From the NCBI RefSeq assembly GCF_026672275.1, contig NZ_JANQCD010000018.1:36364-100363 (forward strand): a stretch of DNA of 64,000 nucleotides, given 5' to 3'. Position 1 is the stretch's first letter, and each line of letters opens with the position of its first letter. The stretch is from Marinifilum sp. D737. GTDB taxonomy: Bacteria > Bacteroidota > Bacteroidia > Bacteroidales > Marinifilaceae. The position numbers and the translations under genes were made by a program. This document shows positions 34,522 through 43,088 of this stretch, in pieces. Under the pieces are notes generated by a model. It worked only from the letters and a program-made list of their open reading frames with translations. It ran no database searches and was not told the DNA's origin.

Positions 34522-34696
34522 ATTACGAATTACGAGAAGCACATACCATAATACAATGGCTTGCTTTCGTAATTAATAATTCGTCATTCGTAATTAAAAA
34601 GGTGTTTTAGAAGTATGATGCAAAACATTTTTTAAACTTTTTCAAAGTGATAAAAAGGGCTTATTTTTAGACCCTAATTTTTAAACAGTTACAGTT

Positions 34697-36562
34697 ATGG
34701 CAGATAATAAACTATTTAGTGAGTTTGCTCCACAATCTACACAGGAGTGGATCGACAAAATCACTAAAGACCTTAAAGGCGCTGACTTCGATAGAAAGTT
34801 AGTTTGGAGAACAAATGAAGGATTCAATGTTCAGCCTTTCTACAGACTGGAAAACATGGAAGATAAGATGTACATGAACACTTATCCTGGAGATTTTCCA
34901 TATGTACGCGGAAACAAGAAAGATAACAACGACTGGTTTATCCGTCAGGATATCATCGTTGAAGATGTGAAGGCTGCAAACGCAAAAGCTCTTGACGTTC
35001 TTAACAAGGGTATCGACTCATTAGGTTTCGTTTTAAATTGGAAAAGCCTTAGCAAAGATGAATTAGCAACTTTGTTGGAAGGTGTTTACATGGATTGTGT
35101 TGAAGTAAACTTCGAAAAATCACACGGTTCAGTAGAGTTAATTAAAAACTTACAGGCTATTGCAACTGAAAAAGGAATTGCTCTTGACAAAGTTCAAGGT
35201 GGTGTTGCTATTGATATTTTAGGTGGTTACAGTACTTGCGGTAAATTCTGTACTTCAGAAGAAAACTCATACAACTACTTGAAAGAAGCTGTTGAAGCTG
35301 CACAAGAACTTCCAAACTTTAAAGTTGTTGCTGTTGGCGGTAGATTATTCAACAACTCAGGATCATCTATCGTTGAAGAATTAGGTTTTAGTTTAGCTGC
35401 CGGTGCTGAATATATAAGCAAGTTAATGGAAGCTGGTTTGTCAATTGAAGAAATTGCTCCAAAAATCCGTTTCAACTTTGCAACTAGCTCTAAATATTTC
35501 ATGGAGATTGCTAAGCTAAGAGCAGGTCGTATGCTTTGGGCTTACATCTTGAAAGAATTTGGTGCTTCTGAAGAAATGTGTAAAATGTTTATCCACGGAG
35601 AAACTTCTGATTGGAACAAAACTGTTTACGATCCATACGTAAACATGCTTCGTACTCAAACTGAAGCTATGTCTTCTGTTCTTGGTGGTTTGGACTCTTA
35701 CACAGTTAAGCCTTTCAACTCTGTTTACGAAGATACTACTGAATTCTCAGAACGTATCGCACGTAACCAGCAGTTATTGTTGAAAGAAGAATCACACTTC
35801 GGAAAAATTGCTGACCCTGCTGCAGGATCATACTATATTGAATCTCTTACTGAATCAATCAGTGAAGAAGCTTGGAAACTTTTCCTTGAAGTACAGGAAA
35901 AAGGTGGTTACCTAGCTGCCTTCAAAGCTGGTTTCATTCAAGAAACTATCAAAGCTACTGCTCAGAAGAGAGATATGGCAGTTGCTACTCGTAAAGAAAA
36001 CTTCTTAGGAACTAACCAGTTCCCTAACTTCGGTGAAGTTGCAGAAAAAGAGTTGGATGCTGCTTTATTCGAAGCTGAAGATAAAACTGAAGCTGATGCA
36101 GAATGCGAAACTTTGAAGCCATACCGTGGTGCTCAAGCTTTCGAAGCAATGCGTTACAAAACTGATGTTTACGCTAAAGAAAACGGTCGTCCAAAAGTGA
36201 TGATGTTCCCAATTGGAAACTTGAATATGCGTAAAGCTCGTGGTCAGTTCGCTTGTAACTTTTTTGCTTGTGCTGGATTCGACGTGGAAGATCACAATGG
36301 ATTCACTACTGTTGAAGAAGGAGTAAAATTTGTAACTGAGAAGAACGCGAAAATCGTTGTTGTTTGTTCATCAGATGATGAGTACGCAACTATCGCTCCT
36401 GAAGTTTATGAAGCATTAAAAGGAAAAGCTACAGTTGTTGTTGCTGGTGCTCCTGCTTGTGCTGAAGAATTAAAAGCTAAAGGTGTTGAAAACTTTATCA
36501 ACGTGAAGTCGAACGTACTTGAAACATTAAAAGCTTACCAAGCTGATCTTGGTATCAAGTAA
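34697..36562 (+). CDS. mutA: Methylmalonyl-CoA mutase small (beta) subunit
   Basis: Together with MutB this B12 enzyme interconverts methylmalonyl-CoA and succinyl-CoA in the succinate-propionate route common in fermenting Bacteroidota. The 621-residue protein has an N-terminal TIM-barrel-like part homologous to MutB (IRFNFATSSKYFMEIAKLRAGRMLWAY). The C-terminal flavodoxin-like domain lacks the B12-ligand histidine motif, as expected for the small subunit. The codon use strongly favours A/T-ending frequent codons and suggests high expression. It starts 54 bases before MutB and is cotranscribed with it. It starts at the ATG at 34697 after an A-rich leader. Confidence 0.94.
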   Translation: MADNKLFSEFAPQSTQEWIDKITKDLKGADFDRKLVWRTNEGFNVQPFYRLENMEDKMYMNTYPGDFPYVRGNKKDNNDWFIRQDIIVEDVKAANAKALDVLNKGIDSLGFVLNWKSLSKDELATLLEGVYMDCVEVNFEKSHGSVELIKNLQAIATEKGIALDKVQGGVAIDILGGYSTCGKFCTSEENSYNYLKEAVEAAQELPNFKVVAVGGRLFNNSGSSIVEELGFSLAAGAEYISKLMEAGLSIEEIAPKIRFNFATSSKYFMEIAKLRAGRMLWAYILKEFGASEEMCKMFIHGETSDWNKTVYDPYVNMLRTQTEAMSSVLGGLDSYTVKPFNSVYEDTTEFSERIARNQQLLLKEESHFGKIADPAAGSYYIESLTESISEEAWKLFLEVQEKGGYLAAFKAGFIQETIKATAQKRDMAVATRKENFLGTNQFPNFGEVAEKELDAALFEAEDKTEADAECETLKPYRGAQAFEAMRYKTDVYAKENGRPKVMMFPIGNLNMRKARGQFACNFFACAGFDVEDHNGFTTVEEGVKFVTEKNAKIVVVCSSDDEYATIAPEVYEALKGKATVVVAGAPACAEELKAKGVENFINVKSNVLETLKAYQADLGIK

Positions 36563-36616
36563 TTGAGGAGAACGAAAAAGTAGATTTTCAAATTTTACTT
36601 CAAAAAATTAAGACAA

Positions 36617-38773
36617 ATGAAACCAAATTTTAAAAATATAGATATCAAGTCATCTCAAAGAGCTGCTGCACCTTCTCAGGAATGGGAAAAGGAAAACGGC
36701 ATCGAAAAATCTTGGATGACACCTGAGCAAATTCCTGTTAAAACTGCTTTTAACAAGGAAGATTTAGAAGGTATGGAACACCTTAACTTCGTTTCTGGTT
36801 TACCTCCATTCCTTCGTGGACCTTATTCAGCGATGTATCCTTTGCGTCCATGGACAGTTCGTCAGTACGCAGGTTTCTCTACTGCTGAAGAATCGAATGC
36901 ATTCTACCGTCGTAACCTTGCTGCTGGTCAGAAAGGTCTTTCTGTAGCATTCGACTTGGCTACTCACCGTGGATACGATTCAGATCACCCACGTGTAATT
37001 GGTGATGTAGGTAAAGCTGGTGTTGCGATCGACTCTATCCTGGATATGGAGATCCTTTTCGATCAGATTCCATTGAACAAGATGTCTGTATCGATGACAA
37101 TGAACGGTGCTGTACTTCCAGTATTGGCTTTTTACATTGTTGCTGGTTTAGAACAAGGAGCTAAATTAGAAGAGCTTTCAGGTACAATTCAGAACGATAT
37201 CTTGAAAGAATTCATGGTGCGTAACACTTACATCTACCCACCAGAGTTCTCTATGAAGATTATTGCTGATATCTTTGAATATACTTCTCAGAAGATGCCT
37301 AAGTTTAACTCAATTTCTATCTCTGGTTACCACATGCAAGAAGCAGGTGCAACTGCAGATATCGAGTTGGCTTACACTCTTGCTGATGGTTTAGAATACT
37401 TGAAAAAAGGTGTTGCTGCTGGTATGGACGTTGACGCATTTGCTCCTCGTTTGTCATTCTTCTGGGCAATTGGTATGAACCAATTCATGGAGATTGCTAA
37501 AATGAGAGCTGGTCGTTTACTTTGGGCTAAGATTGTAAAACAATTCAATCCTAAAAACCCTAAGTCTATGGCATTACGTACTCACTCACAGACTTCAGGT
37601 TGGTCGTTAACTGAGCAGGATCCATTCAACAACGTTGGTCGTACTTGTATCGAAGCTATGGCTGCTGCATTGGGTCACACTCAGTCTCTTCACACCAATG
37701 CATTGGATGAAGCGATTGCACTTCCAACTGACTTCTCTGCACGTATTGCACGTAACACTCAGATTTATATCCAGGATGAATCAACTATCTGTAAAGCAGT
37801 TGATCCATGGGCAGGTTCTTACTATGTAGAATCATTAACTCAGGAATTGGTTGACAAAGCTTGGGCTCACATCGAAGAGGTTGAGAAACTAGGTGGTATG
37901 GCTAAAGCTATCGAGTCTGGTATTCCAAAACTTCGTATCGAGGAAGCTGCTGCACGTACTCAGGCTAAGATCGATGCTGGTACTCAAACTATTGTTGGAA
38001 CTAACAAATATCGTTTGGAGAAAGAAGATCCATTGGATATCCTGGAAGTTGACAACACTGCTGTACGTACTGCACAGATTGAACGTTTGGCTAAGCTTCG
38101 TGCTAACCGTGACGAGAAAGCTGTTCAGGCTGCTCTTGAAGCCATCACTGAATGTGCAAACGGAGGTGAAGGTAACTTATTGGATCTTGCTGTTAAGGCT
38201 GCACAATTACGTGCTTCGTTGGGTGAGATTTCAGATGCATGTGAGAAAATTTGTGGTAGATATAAAGCTGTAATTAGAACCGTGTCAGGAGTATATTCAT
38301 CAGAATCAAAAGAAGATGCTGACTTCGCAAAAGCGAAAGAATTGGCAGATAAGTTTGCAGAGCAAACTGGACGTCGTCCACGTATCATGATTGCAAAAAT
38401 GGGTCAGGATGGTCACGACCGTGGTGGTAAAGTAGTTGCTACAGGTTTCGCTGATATGGGATTCGATGTGGATATGGGACCATTATTCCAAACTCCGGAA
38501 GAATCTGCTAAGCAAGCTGTAGAAAATGATGTACACATGGTAGGTGTATCTTCATTGGCTGCTGGTCACAAAACTTTGGTTCCTGCAATTATCGAGGAAT
38601 TGAAAAAATTAGGACGTGAAGATATCATGGTTACTGCAGGTGGTGTAATTCCAGCTCAGGACTACGATTTCCTTTATGAAGCAGGTGTTGCAGGTGTATT
38701 TGGTCCTGGAACAAAAGTTTCTAAATGTGCGATCCAAATGTTGGAAATCTTGATCGAGCAATACAAAGACTAA
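36617..38773 (+). CDS. mutB: Methylmalonyl-CoA mutase large (alpha) subunit
   Basis: This is the catalytic subunit of methylmalonyl-CoA mutase, 718 residues. The substrate barrel shows [34 protein letters not shown] and [14 protein letters not shown]. The C-terminal B12 domain has the DxHxxG motif as GQDGHDRGG with the cobalt-ligating His600. The order small-large subunit is usual. Codon use is that of a strongly expressed gene. A strong terminator follows at 38797-38830. The chaperone MeaB is not within this window. Confidence 0.96.
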   Translation: MKPNFKNIDIKSSQRAAAPSQEWEKENGIEKSWMTPEQIPVKTAFNKEDLEGMEHLNFVSGLPPFLRGPYSAMYPLRPWTVRQYAGFSTAEESNAFYRRNLAAGQKGLSVAFDLATHRGYDSDHPRVIGDVGKAGVAIDSILDMEILFDQIPLNKMSVSMTMNGAVLPVLAFYIVAGLEQGAKLEELSGTIQNDILKEFMVRNTYIYPPEFSMKIIADIFEYTSQKMPKFNSISISGYHMQEAGATADIELAYTLADGLEYLKKGVAAGMDVDAFAPRLSFFWAIGMNQFMEIAKMRAGRLLWAKIVKQFNPKNPKSMALRTHSQTSGWSLTEQDPFNNVGRTCIEAMAAALGHTQSLHTNALDEAIALPTDFSARIARNTQIYIQDESTICKAVDPWAGSYYVESLTQELVDKAWAHIEEVEKLGGMAKAIESGIPKLRIEEAAARTQAKIDAGTQTIVGTNKYRLEKEDPLDILEVDNTAVRTAQIERLAKLRANRDEKAVQAALEAITECANGGEGNLLDLAVKAAQLRASLGEISDACEKICGRYKAVIRTVSGVYSSESKEDADFAKAKELADKFAEQTGRRPRIMIAKMGQDGHDRGGKVVATGFADMGFDVDMGPLFQTPEESAKQAVENDVHMVGVSSLAAGHKTLVPAIIEELKKLGREDIMVTAGGVIPAQDYDFLYEAGVAGVFGPGTKVSKCAIQMLEILIEQYKD

Positions 38774-38796
38774 TTCGTAAGATTATCACTATATTT

Positions 38797-38830
38797 AAAG
38801 ACAGGAAGTAAAACTTCCTGTCTTTTTTTT
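38797..38830 (+). terminator. Rho-independent terminator of mutA-mutB
   Basis: A perfect 13-bp stem (AAAGACAGGAAGT/ACTTCCTGTCTTT) with an AAA loop is followed by a run of T. Confidence 0.9.
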
Positions 38831-38847
38831 ATCTAAATATTAGCATC

Positions 38848-39357
38848 ATGAATAAATCCCTTTTGCTTTTGCTTTTTATCCTCTTCAATTTAAACATATC
38901 TGCTCAAAATAAAACCATAGAAGATACTCGTTTAAAGAAACATGTATTGTATGGCAAAGTTACTCTCGAAGCTTTTGAGTTAGATATCTGTAAAGATTGG
39001 TATGGGCCGGAATACAAGAAATACAAAGCTAAAAACGGAATAATTAAAAAGCTCAGAAAACTATCTTTCAAAAATGTAAGAATAGATTTAATTCTGGCAT
39101 CATGGTGTCATGATTCACATCGAGAAGTACCTCGATTTATAAAAATTCTTGATGAAATTAGGTTTCCATTTGAAAAGCTAAACATGAATGCTTTGGACAC
39201 AAAGAAAGAGTCGCCCAATTATAATGCAAAAGTTAATAATGTAAGCAAAGTGCCAACTGCAATAATTTATAGAAACAATCAAGAAATAGGAAGAATTATC
39301 GAAACACCCAATCAAAGTCTTGAGAAAGACCTTTTAAAAATCCTTTGCAAAAATTAG
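38848..39357 (+). CDS. Secreted thioredoxin-fold protein with a CxxS-type site
   Basis: A 169-residue protein with a signal peptide (SLLLLLFILFNLNISAQ). It contains a thioredoxin-like core: VRIDLILASWCHDSHREVPRF, where WCHDS replaces the WCxxC of thioredoxin (one Cys plus Ser), and a cis-Pro loop VSKVPTAIIYRN. Such a site cannot form the usual internal disulfide, so it may be a monothiol isomerase/oxidase or a redox-inactive binder. It starts 17 bases after the mutB terminator. No partner gene is adjacent; the next gene is DUF4190-like. Confidence 0.7.
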   Translation: MNKSLLLLLFILFNLNISAQNKTIEDTRLKKHVLYGKVTLEAFELDICKDWYGPEYKKYKAKNGIIKKLRKLSFKNVRIDLILASWCHDSHREVPRFIKILDEIRFPFEKLNMNALDTKKESPNYNAKVNNVSKVPTAIIYRNNQEIGRIIETPNQSLEKDLLKILCKN

Positions 39358-39394
39358 TATATTAGCAATATCTAAATAACAATCATCAATCAAA

Positions 39395-39871
39395 ATGGAA
39401 GAAGTACGCTCTAACTCTGGACAAACACTAGGAATCATCGCTTTGGTTCTTGGTATCTTAACTCTCTTTATCGGATTTATTCCTTGCATAGGCTTCGTAG
39501 CCTTTATACCAGGAGTTATTGCCATAATTTTAAGTATCATAGGTCTAAGTAAAGCCAATAAAGATAATGGAGCTATTGGTTTAAATATTGGCGCATTGAT
39601 TGTATCGGTTTTAGGTGTTCTAGTAGCATCATTATGGTTGTTCTTCTTTGTTGGAGTAGCCAGTATGAACGAAGATGAGATTGAAGGTTTTGTTGAAGAG
39701 GTAATTGAAGAAGTTATTGAAGAGTCTGTTCATAATCAGGATTTACAAGAAGCTTTAGAAGAACTGGAACAGCAACTTGAAGAAATCAATATCGACTCCA
39801 TTGCCAATGAGGTGGATAGCCTTGAAATGAAAATTAAGGTAGAAATTGAAACCAATAAAAAACAAGAATAG
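39395..39871 (+). CDS. DUF4190-like membrane protein with acidic tail
   Basis: The 158-residue protein has a DUF4190-type pair of membrane helices (QTLGIIALVLGILTLFIGFIP and GVIAIILSIIGLSKANKD, then IGALIVSVLGVLVASLWLFFF). A long acidic, helical C-terminal tail (residues about 90-150, EEVIEEVIEES and ALEELEQQLEEI) is probably a coiled coil. Its function is unknown. Its last 26 bases overlap the beginning of the next frame, suggesting translational coupling. Confidence 0.7.
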   Translation: MEEVRSNSGQTLGIIALVLGILTLFIGFIPCIGFVAFIPGVIAIILSIIGLSKANKDNGAIGLNIGALIVSVLGVLVASLWLFFFVGVASMNEDEIEGFVEEVIEEVIEESVHNQDLQEALEELEQQLEEINIDSIANEVDSLEMKIKVEIETNKKQE

Positions 39872-40286
39872 CCTAAGTAGCTATCAAATAATCAACCTCA
39901 TTTTTGCATCAATAATAGCCGGAATATTTATTTATTCGGCAATTTTTTCACACCCAAAAGTAAATCATCCAATACCATCTGTCTTTTCACAGTTAACAGG
40001 TGCAGATAGTCCTTCATCTGGTCTTTCTCGTAGCTTTTCGGCTCTTACTCAAGGTGATGTTAAATCAGCAAAAGAACTTAATCCCTACAGCATCCAAATC
40101 TTTTTATTTTTTGCTTTTCAGTTGATTTTTAGAATATTTACTTTTTTCTTGATGAAAAAATCATTTTCTTGGATTAACACCTATATTTTTGCGGACATTA
40201 CTTTGTCTATATTAGTTTTTTTGTTGGTTTTCAAGCCTTTGATTTTTTTCACATTTGAACTATTCAAAAATTTTATCGTAAATTGA
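39846..40286 (+). CDS. DUF2752-like membrane protein, cysteine motif altered
   Basis: The 146-residue frame starts at a TTG (39846) inside the end of the previous gene. It contains the pattern SPSSGLSRSFSALTQGD followed by ELNPYSIQIFLFF. This corresponds to the usual DUF2752 motif CPxCGxTRAxxALxxGDxxxAxxxNP, but with Ser in place of both Cys. Predicted TM segments are LIFASIIAGIFIYSAIF, IQIFLFFAFQLIFRIFTFF and a C-terminal hydrophobic stretch. Because the start is TTG and the overlap is 26 bases, the N-terminus is uncertain. Confidence 0.55.
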   Translation: MKPIKNKNSLSSYQIINLIFASIIAGIFIYSAIFSHPKVNHPIPSVFSQLTGADSPSSGLSRSFSALTQGDVKSAKELNPYSIQIFLFFAFQLIFRIFTFFLMKKSFSWINTYIFADITLSILVFLLVFKPLIFFTFELFKNFIVN

Positions 40287-40318
40287 ATGGAGATTAATAT
40301 TTATTAAACTTTTGCGAT

Positions 40319-40660
40319 ATGTCATTTATACTGGTTAGTTTATTTTTAGCTCTGCTAACAAGTGTTATGGTCTTACATGTTCATAACGAGAATAATCTTT
40401 CAAGAAGGATTGTTAAGGCGGGAGTTAATATTCAGAAGCTGTTAGATCAAAATGGAATCAAACATATTGATCTAAAAAAGAAATTTACGACCTCAAGTCT
40501 CTCAACTCAACTCAGATTGGTTGAATACCACATGAACTATCTCGATTCTAATTATACTGATTTTGGAACCAAGAAAACAGTATTTCAGAGAATTGATAAT
40601 ATTGAAAATGCCCTAAGTCAATATCAAACATACAATACAGAATTAAAGCTTGCATCATGA
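40319..40660 (+). CDS. Small protein of unknown function with N-terminal membrane helix
   Basis: The 113-residue protein begins with one TM helix (SFILVSLFLALLTSVMVLHV). A cytoplasmic or periplasmic helical domain follows with many charged residues (RRIVKAGVNIQKLLD, LRLVEYHMNYLDSNY). No family is recognised. Its last codons (QTYNTELKLAS) and stop lie in the left half and centre of a 64-bp perfect palindrome at 40626-40689, which is unusual for a coding end. It converges on the MBL-fold hydrolase gene. Confidence 0.5.
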   Translation: MSFILVSLFLALLTSVMVLHVHNENNLSRRIVKAGVNIQKLLDQNGIKHIDLKKKFTTSSLSTQLRLVEYHMNYLDSNYTDFGTKKTVFQRIDNIENALSQYQTYNTELKLAS

Positions 40661-40689
40661 TGCAAGCTTTAATTCTGTATTGTATGTTT
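40626..40689. repeat. Perfect 64-bp palindrome at the junction of converging genes
   Basis: The 32-base left arm and its exact reverse complement on the right meet without a spacer at 40657/40658. The arms overlap the 3' end of the plus-strand gene (stop at 40658-40660) and the stop codon of the minus-strand MBL gene (40688-40690). The arms would form a 32-bp hairpin in either transcript. It is not followed by a long T-run, though T-rich sequence lies beyond it. Such a long, perfect, loopless palindrome can be unstable in vivo or come from assembly chimerism, so its authenticity needs checking. Confidence 0.9.
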
Positions 40690-41530
40690 ATTTTATATCT
40701 GTAAGAGAGAAACATTTATCAACCTTAACACCTCTCTCTGTTTTTATTAAACTACAACACTCAGTAGTAATATCATGTTGCAAAAATAATATTGCATTAT
40801 TCTCAACTGCCTTTGAAAGAAACTCTTGTTTTTCAGCCAACGATGAAGTTGGATTTAAGTCGTAACTTGCTAACCATTTCACCGGAACATTTGCTGCTGT
40901 AGGAATAAAATCTCCTGCAAAAACTACTTCCTGACCATTAAAATTGATCACCGGAATCATTAGCCCTGGGGTATGACCTTCAAAAATCTTCACCTTAAAA
41001 TTAGGAAATAATTCCCCTTCTGTTTCAACAAAATTAAGTTTTCCAGCCTCTTTTACCGGCATAATGTTTTCATCAAAAAAGGCATCACTCTCACGCATGT
41101 TAGGATTTAAATAATTCTCCCATTGCTGCTTACTAACCCAATGTTGTGCGTTTTTAAACACCAACTCATATCCTGTCTTATCAGAATTCCATTTTACCGC
41201 TCCTCCACAATGATCGAAATGCAAATGGGTAAAAACAACATCCGTAATATCATCAGCTGAAAATCCAGCATTTTTTAAAGAATCCAACATATTGGCATCA
41301 CCATTTAGGTGTTGATGCTTGAAAAACTCTTCACTTTGCTTATCCCCTGTTCCATTATCAATCAATATCTTTCTTTCACCATCAACAACAAGCATGCTTC
41401 TCATGGCACAATTACAATAATTGTCTTCGTTCGAAGGATATTTTCTACTCCACATTACTTTAGGAACAACACTAAACATCGCTCCTCCATCGCACATAAA
41501 ATTTCCTGTTTCTATATTGTATATTTCCAT
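40688..41530 (-). CDS. MBL-fold metallo-hydrolase
   Basis: The 280-residue protein is of the metallo-beta-lactamase fold: FTHLHFDHCGG supplies the metal-binding HxHxDH motif. KILIDNGTGDKQ precedes it, and FEGHTPGLMIPV and LFLQHDITTECC follow with further His and Asp. Likely activities are lactonase-like or thioester hydrolysis; the substrate is not predictable. The stop lies in the palindrome at 40626-40689. The start (ATG 41528-41530) is 113 bases from the divergent mpl gene. Confidence 0.85.
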   Translation of the reverse strand: MEIYNIETGNFMCDGGAMFSVVPKVMWSRKYPSNEDNYCNCAMRSMLVVDGERKILIDNGTGDKQSEEFFKHQHLNGDANMLDSLKNAGFSADDITDVVFTHLHFDHCGGAVKWNSDKTGYELVFKNAQHWVSKQQWENYLNPNMRESDAFFDENIMPVKEAGKLNFVETEGELFPNFKVKIFEGHTPGLMIPVINFNGQEVVFAGDFIPTAANVPVKWLASYDLNPTSSLAEKQEFLSKAVENNAILFLQHDITTECCSLIKTERGVKVDKCFSLTDIK

Positions 41531-41643
41531 GATAAAATTGTTTTATTCTAGTATCTTTAATTTTCGCAAAAAAAAGAGTAATATCACGTTAAAGTACTCT
41601 TACTTATTGCGGTTCAAAAATACAATTTTATAAAAGATTATCA

Positions 41644-43008
41644 ATGAAAGTTCACTTTATAGCAATTGGTGGAAGCGCCATGCACAATCTGGCAATCGCA
41701 CTACATAAAAAAGGATTCGAAATCACAGGTTCAGATGATGAAATTTTTGATCCATCAAAATCAAGATTGGAAAAATATGGAATCTTGCCTAAAGAATGGG
41801 GGTGGTTTCCAGAAAAACTTACAACTGATATTGATGCGATTATTCTTGGCATGCATGCAAGAATCAATAATCCGGAATTGTTAAAAGCTCAGGAACTTGG
41901 GCTAAAAATATACTCATATCCTGAATACATTTACGAGCAGACTAAAGATAAAACCAGAATTGTGATTGGTGGTAGTCATGGAAAAACCACAACAACCTCG
42001 ATGGTAATGCATGTTTTTAAGGACAATAATATTGAGTTTGATTACATGGTAGGTGCTCAGATTGATGGATTTGAAACCATGGTTAAATTAAGCAGAGATG
42101 CTAAAATTGCTATTTTTGAAGGCGATGAATATTTGTCCTCACCTATCGATCGCAGACCAAAATTTCATTTGTATCATCCTGACATTGCACTGCTAACCGG
42201 GATTGCCTGGGACCATATTAATGTATTTCCTACTTTCGATAACTACGTAGAGCAATTTGCAATTTTCACACAGATGATTCAAGAAAACGGCTCATTAATC
42301 TATTTTAATGGTGATGAGCACATTGCTAGAATTGTTGAAACAAAAAGAAAAGATATCCAATACATTCCTTATAATTCACATCCTTTTGAAGTGATTGATA
42401 ACTGCAGTATCCTTAAAACAAACAATGGAAATGTTCCTTTGGAAATTTTTGGAGAACACAACCTTCAAAACCTTATGGGAGCATACCACATTTGTAAAAA
42501 AGCTGGATTGAGTGACAAGCAGTTTTACAATTCCATTCAAAACTTTGCAGGAGCGGCCAAACGTTTACAAAAGCTAGCCGAGAATAATTCATGCACGGTT
42601 TTTCAAGATTTTGCACACTCTCCATCCAAATTAAAAGCCACTACCGAAGCTGTAAAAAAACAGTTTACCAATCGTAAATTGATTGCTTGCATGGAATTAC
42701 ACACATTTAGTAGCTTGAAAAAAGAATTTTTGCCTCATTATAAAAACACCATGAGTCTGGCTGATAAAGCAATTGTATATTTTAATCCCCAAACGGTTGA
42801 ACACAAAAAACTTGAGCCTATAACGAAAGATCAGGTAGCAGAAGCTTTCGGCGGAAACAACGTGACAGTATACACTGATTCTGAATTGGTTAGCAAGGAT
42901 TTATTAGAGCAAGATTTCAAACATACCAATGTTTTATTAATGAGTTCCGGTAATTTTTCAGGAGTCAATTTATCCGAATTGGCAGCAAAAATTGTCAACA
43001 AAATCTGA
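41644..43008 (+). CDS. mpl: UDP-N-acetylmuramate:L-alanyl-gamma-D-glutamyl-meso-diaminopimelate ligase (Mpl) or close relative
   Basis: Mpl recycles the tripeptide L-Ala-D-Glu-meso-DAP onto UDP-MurNAc. The 454-residue protein has a MurC-like N-terminus (KVHFIAIGGSAMHNLAIAL), the P-loop GGSHGKTTTTSMV and a central ATP-binding domain (FEGDEYLSSPID). The C-terminal domain includes QDFAHSPSKLKATTEAV and CMELHTFSSLKKEFLPHY. The family is Mur ligase; MurC is the main alternative, but the gene organisation and length favour Mpl. It is separated from the MBL-fold gene and followed by a histidine kinase gene 80 bases on. Confidence 0.85.
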   Translation: MKVHFIAIGGSAMHNLAIALHKKGFEITGSDDEIFDPSKSRLEKYGILPKEWGWFPEKLTTDIDAIILGMHARINNPELLKAQELGLKIYSYPEYIYEQTKDKTRIVIGGSHGKTTTTSMVMHVFKDNNIEFDYMVGAQIDGFETMVKLSRDAKIAIFEGDEYLSSPIDRRPKFHLYHPDIALLTGIAWDHINVFPTFDNYVEQFAIFTQMIQENGSLIYFNGDEHIARIVETKRKDIQYIPYNSHPFEVIDNCSILKTNNGNVPLEIFGEHNLQNLMGAYHICKKAGLSDKQFYNSIQNFAGAAKRLQKLAENNSCTVFQDFAHSPSKLKATTEAVKKQFTNRKLIACMELHTFSSLKKEFLPHYKNTMSLADKAIVYFNPQTVEHKKLEPITKDQVAEAFGGNNVTVYTDSELVSKDLLEQDFKHTNVLLMSSGNFSGVNLSELAAKIVNKI

Positions 43009-43088
43009 TTCAATGAATACACATTGTTTTGCCTGTCAGTAAAATAATACTATTTTTAGTATGAATCAGATTAAACAGCTATAAAACC

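Noticed and set aside
34521..34595. Imperfect inverted repeat between the phosphodiesterase gene and mutA (AATTACGAATTACGA arms)
   Set aside because: The arms match in 14 of 15 positions, but no T-run follows on the plus strand and similar AT-rich inverted repeats occur in several spacers, so no specific role is claimed.
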